The notes under the pieces are model-generated. The model ran no database searches, was not told where the DNA came from, and saw only the letters and a program-made list of their open reading frames with translations. From Verrucomicrobiales bacterium (GTDB lineage Bacteria; Verrucomicrobiota; Verrucomicrobiia; Limisphaerales; UBA1100), in the NCBI GenBank assembly GCA_011523245.1, contig WTHG01000476.1, forward strand, positions 1 to 8,076: a DNA stretch of 8,076 nucleotides, written 5' to 3'. Each line of letters starts with the position of its first letter. Position 1 is the stretch's first letter. The translations under genes and the position numbers were made by a program. Below are positions 1 through 6,392 of this stretch, in pieces.

Positions 1-444
1 TTGCAGGGCCTGGAATCCCATGGCTTTCAACGACACCAAACCCACATCGCCAACCGCAACCATCGTCCCGCCCTGCCGGCGCACTTGCGCGATGTCGGCG
101 AGAAAATCCGCGCCGCCGTCAACTCCATTGATCCGCCCGCTCGCAAAACGCTGGCGGAAAGCCCGACCGGCCGTGCCGCCCTACAGTTCCTGATCGATAC
201 CGGCGAAGTCATCGATGTTAGCCCCGAACTCGTCATGGGTACACCGGATTTCAACCGCCTACGCCTGATTGTGAAACAACACCTCCGCAAAAACACCCAA
301 GCCACCGCCAGTGACTTGCGTAAGGCGATGAATGTCACGCGAAGGATTTTGATTCCCGTCTTGGAAAAGCTAGATCGGGACGGCCTCACCGCCCGCCGGG
401 GCGACGGGCGCATATTGCGCCGCGAGGAGGATTTAAAGGGCTAG
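1..444 (+). CDS. selB: Selenocysteine-specific translation elongation factor SelB, C-terminal part (5' end outside window)
   Basis: SelB delivers Sec-tRNA to the ribosome at UGA codons marked by a SECIS hairpin; its C-terminal winged-helix (WH) domains bind that RNA. Only the last 147 codons are present. The reading frame is open from base 1, so the TTG there is not taken as a start. Visible residues 20-80 resemble a WH domain (HRPALPA, then DPPARKTLAES and ALQFLIDTGEV). Residues 83-140 match the last WH domain of SelB, with TASDLRKAM, then TRRILIPVLEKLDRDGLT and the closing RRGDGRIL. The GTPase domain must lie to the left of the window. The gene ends with TAG, 10 bp before the stop of the convergent sulfatase gene. 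No selA, selC or selenoprotein with an in-frame UGA is visible here, so the link to the neighbouring catabolic genes is probably positional only. The identification rests on remembered family motifs. Confidence 0.85.
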   Translation: MQGLESHGFQRHQTHIANRNHRPALPAHLRDVGEKIRAAVNSIDPPARKTLAESPTGRAALQFLIDTGEVIDVSPELVMGTPDFNRLRLIVKQHLRKNTQATASDLRKAMNVTRRILIPVLEKLDRDGLTARRGDGRILRREEDLKG

Positions 445-454
445 CCCAACCGCT

Positions 455-1741
455 TCACTTTTTCTTTGCGGGATAGTTCAGATTTAATAATGCCGTTTCC
501 AGGAGCTTGCGATCCGTGGCGGCGCGGTTGGTGGGGTTTTTGAGTGGCTGTTTTTCCATGGGGTCAGCCTGAATATCGAAGTAACGGCCGTCGTTGTAGA
601 GTTTGTATCGTTTGGTGCGGACCCAAGCTTTGCCACCACGGTGTTCGGCGAAGGCATATGACCGCGCCTCGTGCTGACGAGTGCGCAGAAGTGTGGAAGT
701 GAAGCTTACGCCGTCATGAGGCTGGGTCGGTTTGGCACCGGCTAATTTTGCGAGCGTGGGCAGCCAGTCGCTGAAATCCACAAGCTCATGCCCGCGACTG
801 CCAGCCTGTATAGTCCCCGGCCAACTGGCGATCAGCGGCACGTTGGTGCCAATGTCCAGCAAAGTACCCTTGCCACCGGGCACGCGTTGACCGTTCCGGA
901 TAGAGTACACCTGTTCGTATTCGTATTTGCGCCCTTCAATGTGCCGCAGTTTGGAGCGTTGAGCCGTACCGTTATCGCCGGTGAACAGGATCACGGTGTC
1001 ATCGCGCAGGCCGAGTTGATCAATTTTCTTCACCAGCTTGCCGACCATATCGTCCATACTCACGATCATCTCGCCGTAATCCATCCAACGATTCTTGCCC
1101 GGCACGTAGGGCACCTGCACGGGAATGTCGTCAGTCACATCATGGGCTAACGCCATGGAGTAAAAGGCGAAGAACGGTTTTTTCGCCGCGCTGCTTTGCT
1201 CCATGAACCGGCCGAGAAATTCGACGTATAAGTCCGGCCCGTACTCGCCTTTGGTATCGGTGCGCAGCCGACCGTCTTCGTAAATAAACGGCTCATGAAA
1301 TCGCGCGCCTTCATGCCAGCCGAATACGCTCCATTGATCGAACCCCATTCGGGCGGGTTGTTGCAGGTCGTTTTTCATTAAGCACAACTGCCACTTGCCG
1401 GACACGGCCGTGGCATATCCGGCGCGCTTGAGCACCTGCGCCAGGGTGTGCTTCTCTTCGTTTTTGGGAAACGATCCCCAACCCGATTTCAATCGGAAAG
1501 GATACTTACCGGTCAGCAGCGTTGTGCGTGTGGGATGGCACACCGGCATGGCGAAGCAGTAGTCAAACCGCATACCGCTTTTGGCCAGCGCATCGATGTG
1601 TGGTGTCTTCCAACGTTCTCCGCCATACGCACCGATCGGCTCGCAACCGACATCATCAGCCATGATCAACACAATATTCGGCCGTGCACAGACTTCCAAT
1701 GCCGCTAGTCCGAGCATCGTTAGTGTCAGAATGGTTTTCAT
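455..1741 (-). CDS. Secreted Cys-type sulfatase (alkaline phosphatase superfamily, S1-type), GKWQ variant
   Basis: This 428-residue protein should hydrolyse sulfate esters outside the cytoplasm. Residues 1-19 form a signal peptide (hydrophobic stretch LTMLGLAALE, likely cleavage after VCA). The sulfatase core follows: NIVLIMADD with metal ligands D29 and D30; CHPTR at 68-72, where C68 is the residue expected to become formylglycine; GKWQ at 115-118; H200 in the ALAH motif; GDNG with D256 and N257; and K291 in GGKGT. The canonical motif is GKWH, so the usual active-site histidine is a glutamine (Q118). The protein has a normal single-domain length and ends in a basic tail, PAKKK. It is the last gene of the minus-strand run. 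Its ATG overlaps the TGA of the upstream sulfatase gene (ATGA), and a GGAG sits 8 nt before the start, so translational coupling is likely. A formylglycine-generating enzyme is required and is not in the window. The substrate is unknown. Confidence 0.92.
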   Translation of the reverse strand: MKTILTLTMLGLAALEVCARPNIVLIMADDVGCEPIGAYGGERWKTPHIDALAKSGMRFDYCFAMPVCHPTRTTLLTGKYPFRLKSGWGSFPKNEEKHTLAQVLKRAGYATAVSGKWQLCLMKNDLQQPARMGFDQWSVFGWHEGARFHEPFIYEDGRLRTDTKGEYGPDLYVEFLGRFMEQSSAAKKPFFAFYSMALAHDVTDDIPVQVPYVPGKNRWMDYGEMIVSMDDMVGKLVKKIDQLGLRDDTVILFTGDNGTAQRSKLRHIEGRKYEYEQVYSIRNGQRVPGGKGTLLDIGTNVPLIASWPGTIQAGSRGHELVDFSDWLPTLAKLAGAKPTQPHDGVSFTSTLLRTRQHEARSYAFAEHRGGKAWVRTKRYKLYNDGRYFDIQADPMEKQPLKNPTNRAATDRKLLETALLNLNYPAKKK

Positions 1742-3570
1742 TGTAGTTTCTCCGGGATGCCTTGGATGATTTTGTCGTTCGGGAAAATGGCTTTCACTTC
1801 GGCTAACAATGCAAGCCGTTCCTCTTCAATAGATGTGTAGCTGACCGTCTCGCCGTTCAGGTATAGCGCCCATTTATTGCAGATGAAACATATCGCCACC
1901 TGCACCTCGTCTTTGCCGGACTGAAACCGCAGCAGGATGCCGGGGTTGAAATGAAATTTCTCGTCGTGTCGCGTGCTCGCATCCGCATCGGCCAATAGCA
2001 ATCGCCGCAACGCCGCAGAGGCCTTACCGGCCAGAGGCTTGCCCGGTGCGCCAATGGCGTAATCGCCGAACGTCCCGTTTTCGCCATCTGGGTCCAACCG
2101 CCAAGTCCGGATGCTTTTGGATTTTTGTATTGTTTGGGCAAACGCCTGCATGCGCGGACGCGACCGACCGCTTTCCTTTTGGCTCGCGATCATGGTTTCA
2201 AATTCCTTCACCACACCCGGCGCATCATTCCAGCGATTCTCCGTTTCACCAATGTCATTGCTCAGGTTGTACAATTGCCCCTTCGGATCGCCGGGCTTCG
2301 GTTTGGCCAACTGCACTTTTGTGAAGCCGCCAGAGCTGAGGGTGTTCATGTACTTCCAGCCGCCCCGGCGCGCGCCGAGCACTTTGCGTGAGCTTAAGGT
2401 TACCATCTCAAACCTTCCTTCCTCACGGCGGCCGGTTAATACCGGCAGGAGATTTTCACTGTCCTCTCCTTCGTCATCCGCCAGCTTGCGGTCGGCAATC
2501 GCAGCGAAGGTCGCCAGTAAATCGGTCTGGCATACCAACGCATCGCTTACCGAGCCGGCCTTCACCGCATTCGGCCAGCGCACAATGAACGGCATTCGAT
2601 GGCCTCCCTCCCAAGCATCCCCTTTCATGCCGCGCAACGGAGTCGTGGCGCTATGGCCAAATCGTTGAGTATCGGATTCGTACCACACCGGCCCGTTATC
2701 GCTGGTGAATAACACGAGCGTGTCGCGGGCCAAGCCGTTCTCATCTAGCGCCTTCAGGATTTGCCCCACGGTGTCATCCACCATTGCCACGAAATCCGTG
2801 TACATGTTGTTGGTACGGTTCCGGAATTTTTTCGTCGGCAACCACGGCGTATGCGGCGCTGGCAAGGCGACGTACAGGAAAAACGGATTGGCCTTGTCAC
2901 GGCGCGAGCGCAGATAATCCACCGACTGTTCCGTGAATCGCGGCAACACTTCCACGTGTTTGAAATCAGGTGAAATGGGGCCGCCGCGCCAAAACTCGCC
3001 CTGGATCGGGCTCCATCCTTCCGTATTACGCGGACCGATCTGCTGATTCGGCACCATCACCGCCTTGCGGCCACTGATGTAGTAGTACGGCACGATGTCC
3101 AGTGAGTGCGACATGCCGTAGTAAAAATCAAACCCACGATCCAACGGACCGCCGATCAGCGGTTTGGTATAGTCATAGTCCGGACCGCCATCAAATCCGA
3201 GATGCCATTTACCAACCATCGCCGTGGAGTAGCCTTGCTCGCGCAGCGCAGACCCCACCGTCGTACGCCCGTCCTCGATGACCGCCTTCCGGCGCCAATC
3301 CATATCAGCTCGATGCGGATATCGGCCTGTCAATATCCCGTATCGTGTAGGCACACACCACGAAGCCGGTGAATGCGCATCGGTGAAGCGCATGCCCTCG
3401 CGAGCCAAACGGTCGATATTCGGTGTAGGGCTTTTGGATTTGGGATTGTAACAGGTGGCATCGCCATACCCCATGTCATCGGCAAGGATTACCACAAAAT
3501 TCGGCGGTCGATCCTTCGCGTCCAAAATCAACGCCGCCCCCAGGAAACCCAACAAAAACCAACGGTACAT
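1738..3570 (-). CDS. Secreted Cys-type sulfatase with a C-terminal extension domain
   Basis: This 610-residue sulfatase, counted from ATG at 3570, starts with a signal peptide (MYRWFLLGFLGAALILDA, probable cleavage near residue 18). The GTG at 3585 would add five residues (MFQSG) before the hydrophobic stretch and is less likely. The catalytic core spans about residues 22-465: NFVVILADDMGYGD with D31 and D32; CVPTR at 72-76, with C72 the formylglycine site; GKWHLG with K121 and H123; PAPH with H240; SDNG with D291 and N292; and K316 in GMKGD. The set of active-site residues is complete. Residues about 485-610 are extra and not part of a usual sulfatase; they include FNPGILLRFQSG and a CFICN motif near 561-565. 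The gene lies 72 bp after the DapA-like gene, and its stop overlaps the start of the second sulfatase. This pairing suggests two steps on one sulfated glycan. The exact sulfatase subfamily and substrate are not determined. Confidence 0.93.
   Translation of the reverse strand: MYRWFLLGFLGAALILDAKDRPPNFVVILADDMGYGDATCYNPKSKSPTPNIDRLAREGMRFTDAHSPASWCVPTRYGILTGRYPHRADMDWRRKAVIEDGRTTVGSALREQGYSTAMVGKWHLGFDGGPDYDYTKPLIGGPLDRGFDFYYGMSHSLDIVPYYYISGRKAVMVPNQQIGPRNTEGWSPIQGEFWRGGPISPDFKHVEVLPRFTEQSVDYLRSRRDKANPFFLYVALPAPHTPWLPTKKFRNRTNNMYTDFVAMVDDTVGQILKALDENGLARDTLVLFTSDNGPVWYESDTQRFGHSATTPLRGMKGDAWEGGHRMPFIVRWPNAVKAGSVSDALVCQTDLLATFAAIADRKLADDEGEDSENLLPVLTGRREEGRFEMVTLSSRKVLGARRGGWKYMNTLSSGGFTKVQLAKPKPGDPKGQLYNLSNDIGETENRWNDAPGVVKEFETMIASQKESGRSRPRMQAFAQTIQKSKSIRTWRLDPDGENGTFGDYAIGAPGKPLAGKASAALRRLLLADADASTRHDEKFHFNPGILLRFQSGKDEVQVAICFICNKWALYLNGETVSYTSIEEERLALLAEVKAIFPNDKIIQGIPEKLQ
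1750..1753 (-). promoter_or_regulatory. Shine-Dalgarno GGAG for the second sulfatase
   Basis: GGAG is followed by 8 nt (AAACTACA) and then ATG at 1741. It lies inside the last codons of the upstream sulfatase gene (PEKLQ stop), whose TGA overlaps the ATG. It supports the chosen start and coupled translation. It is the only clear Shine-Dalgarno seen in front of a start codon in this window. Confidence 0.6.
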
Positions 3571-3642
3571 GCCCGATTGAAACACTACCCGATATCGGGA
3601 TCAAGATTCCCTTACCCGCGCCCAAATAAAGCGCCATAAAAC
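3571..3642 (-). promoter_or_regulatory. 72-bp leader between the DapA-like gene and the first sulfatase
   Basis: This is the only gap of any size inside the minus-strand run; the other junctions are 1 bp apart or overlapping. It holds a perfect 12-bp palindrome, CCCGATATCGGG at 3588-3599, and a second ATCGGG (minus strand, 3577-3572) one base short of the ATG. It could hold an internal promoter or operator, or a translation-control hairpin, so that the sulfatases are expressed differently from the intracellular enzymes. No Shine-Dalgarno or clear promoter was recognised. Confidence 0.4.
3588..3599. repeat. Perfect 12-bp palindrome CCCGATATCGGG
   Basis: Every base pairs with its partner across the centre between 3593 and 3594; the flanking bases do not extend it. 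As DNA it has the form of a dimeric regulator site, and as RNA it could fold into a 4-bp stem with an ATAT loop. It sits 18 bp upstream of the ATG at 3570 and just upstream of the alternative GTG at 3585. Confidence 0.6.
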
Positions 3643-4554
3643 TTAGTTCTGCTCCAACAACGCCTTCGCGGCCGCGGCAATCTTGGCCGTACTGTCTTCG
3701 CAAGTGCCGTGCAGTAGCGGGAGGATTGGGCCGGCGTTGGCAATGCCTGCCTCGGTCACGGCGGTGTGCAGCACGCGAATGGGGTTGATGCCGTTGCGAA
3801 GATCCTCAAGCGGTTCGAAGGTTTGGCGGATGCTCTCAGCGGCATCGAGATCGCCGGCCTTGAGGGCGTGCAGCATTTTCATGGAGAGACTGGGTGCCAC
3901 ACAGACACAGCCGCTGGTGAAGCTGTTCACCCCAAACCCATTCACATGCGCGATAGCCGGTTGTTCGCCAATGCCACTGACGATGATTTGCGGGTCCACA
4001 CAATCGACGAGCTTGCCAAGATAATCATCTTTTATTGGGTCCTCGCGCACAATGGCGTATTTGATCCAATTTACGACACCATCGGCCACCAAGGCCTGGG
4101 CATCCTCGGGCTCCAGGTAGCCTTCAAACTTAATATAAAGCACAATCGGTTTGCCGTAGGCCTCTGCGAATTTGCGGATGCCCGTGGCGCAGCCTTTAGG
4201 CGTGGCGATATCGCGCGCGGGCAACACCATCACGGTAGGGAAATCAAAATCCCGCAGCACGGCCGCCTGATCCATAGAGGTACCATACGCCGGCCCGACC
4301 GACGGCACCACCGTGGTGTCCGAACCGGCCTGTTCCTGCAACATAGCCAGCGTGCCGGCGTACTCCGCCAGCGCAATGTGATAGAACACCGCGTTGCCGC
4401 CGTAGAGCAGTGTGCGAATGCCGCCAGCCTCGAGATGACGCATAATTTTAGCGTTCTCGGTGGCGCATACATTGAGTTCTGCATCGCGCGCCAACGGCGG
4501 CACGGCGATCACGGAGTTGGAAAGTGTTTCGGGGGTAATGGTGTCGGTGTTCAT
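3643..4554 (-). CDS. Dihydrodipicolinate synthase / N-acetylneuraminate lyase superfamily protein, probably acting on a 2-keto-3-deoxy sugar acid
   Basis: This 303-residue protein has the length and motif order of class I Schiff-base aldolases and dehydratases of the DapA superfamily (TIM barrel, cytoplasmic). Y140 in IVLYIKFEG fits the conserved catalytic tyrosine position. K165 in VNWIKYA fits the Schiff-base lysine that is usually in a GIKEA-like context. VVPSVGPAYG at 82-91 fits the strand and loop that follow the substrate site. The early GTTGE-like loop is replaced by LLYGGNAVFYH (49-59), so this is not a typical lysine-biosynthesis DapA. ATG at 4554 was chosen because it follows the dehydratase stop by a single base (TAA-C-ATG); an upstream ATG at 4611 would force a 56-bp overlap and add residues with no family likeness. 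Placed directly after a sugar-acid dehydratase, it likely cleaves or dehydrates that enzyme's 2-keto-3-deoxy product. That function is inferred from context. Confidence 0.88.
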   Translation of the reverse strand: MNTDTITPETLSNSVIAVPPLARDAELNVCATENAKIMRHLEAGGIRTLLYGGNAVFYHIALAEYAGTLAMLQEQAGSDTTVVPSVGPAYGTSMDQAAVLRDFDFPTVMVLPARDIATPKGCATGIRKFAEAYGKPIVLYIKFEGYLEPEDAQALVADGVVNWIKYAIVREDPIKDDYLGKLVDCVDPQIIVSGIGEQPAIAHVNGFGVNSFTSGCVCVAPSLSMKMLHALKAGDLDAAESIRQTFEPLEDLRNGINPIRVLHTAVTEAGIANAGPILPLLHGTCEDSTAKIAAAAKALLEQN

Positions 4555-4555
4555 G

Positions 4556-6298
4556 TTAGTGAATCGGCGGCTCAGGGGTGGCGGGGCCGTGTTGAAGAAA
4601 ATCGAAATCACAGCCTTCGTGAGCTTGCGTCACATGGTTGATGTACAACTGGCCGTATCCGCGCGCATATTTGGGTTCAGGCTTTTGCCAAGCAGCACGG
4701 CGGGATTCAAGATCAGCTTCGCTCACGTGCAGCTGGATTTTGCGCTCGGGCACATTCAGCTCAATCTCATCGCCCGTTTGCACGAACGCAAGTGGCCCTC
4801 CCACGTGGCTCTCGGGCGAAAGATGCAGCACGCACATGCCGTAGCTGGTGCCGCTCATGCGAGCGTCGGAGAGGCGCACCATGTCGCGTACGCCCTGTTT
4901 CAGCAATTTGTCCGGAATGGGCAACATCCCCCACTCAGGGAAACCGGGTCCACCTTCGGGGCCGGCATTGCGCAGCACGAGCACGGTGTCCGCCGTGATG
5001 TCTAGCTCGGAATCGTTTAGCTTGGCCTTGAGATCTGGATAACCATCAAACACCAGGGCCGGACCGCGATGGTTAAAAAGATTCTGCGTGGCGGCGGAGG
5101 GTTTCACCACACACCCGTGCGGCGCGAGATTGCCGCGCAACACAAACGTGCCGCCCTCGGCCTGAACGGGATTTTCCACCGTGCGAATGACATCGTCATC
5201 AATCAACTCCGCATCGGCAATATTCTCAGCGATAGTTCTACCAGTAATAGTTGGGCACTCGCCATGCAGCTTGTCGTCGAGTTGAGCCATCAACGCGCGC
5301 AAACCGCCTGCGTTGTAAAAATCCTCCATCAAATAATCATCTCCGTTGGGCCGCACATTGGCGAGCACAGGCGTGGTACGGCTGATGCGATCGAAATCCT
5401 CCAGCGAAATATCGAAGCCCGCACGGCGCGCCATGGCGATCACGTGCACGATGGCGTTGGTGGACCCGCCTACAGCCATGTCCACCGTGATGGCGTTTTC
5501 AAATGATTCACGCGAGAGCACTTCGGAAGGCTTGAGATTGGCCCAGGCCAGATCGACGGCACGGCGGCCACATGCGGTGGACATCCGCATGTGTTCACTA
5601 ACCATCGCCGGAATGCTCGAGGCACCCGGCAGGCAGAACCCCAACGCCTCGGCAATGGCGCCCATCGTCGAGGCCGTACCCATCGTCATGCAATGTCCCG
5701 GGGATCGGCCAATCGCGTTTTCAAATTTCGTCCAGTCCTCGTCACAAAGATTACCCGCACACCGTTCGGCCCAGAACCCCCAAACCGAACTGCCGCTGCC
5801 CAACGCCTCCTTACCCCAGCGCGCGGTGGACATCGGGCCACAAGGCAGATAAATAATCGGAATATCCGCCGAGATCGCGCCCATTAGCAGCGCCGGCGTG
5901 GTTTTGTCGCAGCCGCCCATCAGCACGGCGGCGTCAATCGGATGACAGCGCAGCACCTCTTCCGCCTCCATCGCGAGGAGATTGCGATAAAGCATCGTGG
6001 TCGGCTTCATCAACATTTCGCCGAGCGACATCACCGGCACTTCCACCGGAAATCCACCTGCCTGCCAGACGCCCTGCTTCACTTTTTCGGCGCGTTCGCG
6101 CAAATGGGAATGGCAGGTGTTCAGATCGCTCCACGTGTTGAGAATGCCGATGACCGGTTTGTCGCGATAATCCTCATCCGCCCAGCCCATACCCTTGAGT
6201 CGCGAGCGATGCCCAAATGACCGCAAATCATCCGGCGCAAACCAGCGCGCACTGCGCAAGTTAGCGGGATCCCGGTTTTCTGAAGTCAACTCGTCCAT
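4556..6298 (-). CDS. IlvD/Edd-family sugar-acid dehydratase (arabinonate/xylonate/fuconate-type)
   Basis: This 580-residue protein belongs to the iron-sulfur dehydratases that include dihydroxy-acid dehydratase and pentonate/hexonate dehydratases. They convert a sugar acid to its 2-keto-3-deoxy form. Expected cluster cysteines are C62 (LNTCHSH), C130 (MGGCDKTTP) and C203 (GHCMTMGTAS). K132, next to the second cysteine, is the lysine often carbamylated to bind magnesium, and S485 in DARMSGTSYG is the catalytic serine position. The HRSRLKGMG start and the GCDFDFL near the C-terminus (562-568) resemble sugar-acid dehydratases more than branched-chain-amino-acid IlvD. ATG at 6298 gives the usual length; the open frame runs on to 6478 but would overlap the divergent lactonase gene and has no family likeness. 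No Shine-Dalgarno is visible. It is the first gene of the minus-strand run and probably shares the 6299-6392 promoter region. The exact substrate cannot be read from sequence. Confidence 0.93.
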   Translation of the reverse strand: MDELTSENRDPANLRSARWFAPDDLRSFGHRSRLKGMGWADEDYRDKPVIGILNTWSDLNTCHSHLRERAEKVKQGVWQAGGFPVEVPVMSLGEMLMKPTTMLYRNLLAMEAEEVLRCHPIDAAVLMGGCDKTTPALLMGAISADIPIIYLPCGPMSTARWGKEALGSGSSVWGFWAERCAGNLCDEDWTKFENAIGRSPGHCMTMGTASTMGAIAEALGFCLPGASSIPAMVSEHMRMSTACGRRAVDLAWANLKPSEVLSRESFENAITVDMAVGGSTNAIVHVIAMARRAGFDISLEDFDRISRTTPVLANVRPNGDDYLMEDFYNAGGLRALMAQLDDKLHGECPTITGRTIAENIADAELIDDDVIRTVENPVQAEGGTFVLRGNLAPHGCVVKPSAATQNLFNHRGPALVFDGYPDLKAKLNDSELDITADTVLVLRNAGPEGGPGFPEWGMLPIPDKLLKQGVRDMVRLSDARMSGTSYGMCVLHLSPESHVGGPLAFVQTGDEIELNVPERKIQLHVSEADLESRRAAWQKPEPKYARGYGQLYINHVTQAHEGCDFDFLQHGPATPEPPIH

Positions 6299-6392
6299 GA
6301 TGTGCTCAGGTTTGTAGCGAATATACCTCCGCGGCGCGAGGCAATTGATATTTGGGCTGGCAAGGCCGACGACCTTCCCTGACCATTTAGCC
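6299..6392. promoter_or_regulatory. Divergent intergenic region, probable bidirectional promoter and control region
   Basis: This is the only gap between divergent genes, so it must carry the start signals for the dehydratase-led run and probably for the lactonase-uxaC pair. It has AT-rich cores (GCGAATATACC and CAATTGATATTTG) around a GC-rich block (CCTCCGCGGCGCGAGG). On the minus strand a TATATT lies about 25 bp before the dehydratase ATG region, but I see no well-spaced -35 partner. An imperfect dyad, AGGT at 6308-6311 facing ACCT at 6325-6328 with two more matching pairs inside, is a possible operator. Promoter positions are not assigned. Confidence 0.55.
6308..6328. promoter_or_regulatory. 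Imperfect 21-bp dyad, candidate operator
   Basis: The outer arms AGGT and ACCT are perfect inverted repeats around a centre at 6318, with two further complementary pairs inside (6313/6323 and 6315/6321). It lies 10 bp upstream of the dehydratase start, in the shared divergent region, where a repressor could control that run or both directions. The match is modest and could be chance. No regulator gene is present in the window to pair with it. Confidence 0.25.

Noticed and set aside
438..447. Palindrome GGGCTAGCCC at the selB stop as a terminator
   Set aside because: It allows only a 3-bp stem with a 4-nt loop, and no U-rich tract follows directly in either direction.
2111..2668. 185-codon plus-strand open frame antisense to the first sulfatase
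   Set aside because: No recognisable motif and fully opposite conserved sulfatase coding sequence, so treated as a shadow.
3571..3585. GTG start at 3585 for the first sulfatase
   Set aside because: It adds MFQSG ahead of a good signal peptide that begins at ATG 3570. Not excluded, only less likely.
4555..4611. 19-residue N-terminal extension of the DapA-like protein
   Set aside because: It would overlap the dehydratase 3' end; ATG at 4554 sits one base after the TAA and fits family length.
3766..4641. 291-codon plus-strand open frame antisense to the DapA-like gene
   Set aside because: It is rich in His, Arg and Gly with no family motif, and lies opposite a gene with clear catalytic residues; long antisense frames are common in GC-rich coding DNA.
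4460..5506. Open plus-strand frames (181 and 145 codons) opposite the dehydratase
   Set aside because: Their composition is that of antisense translation; the opposite strand encodes the iron-sulfur dehydratase with all key residues.
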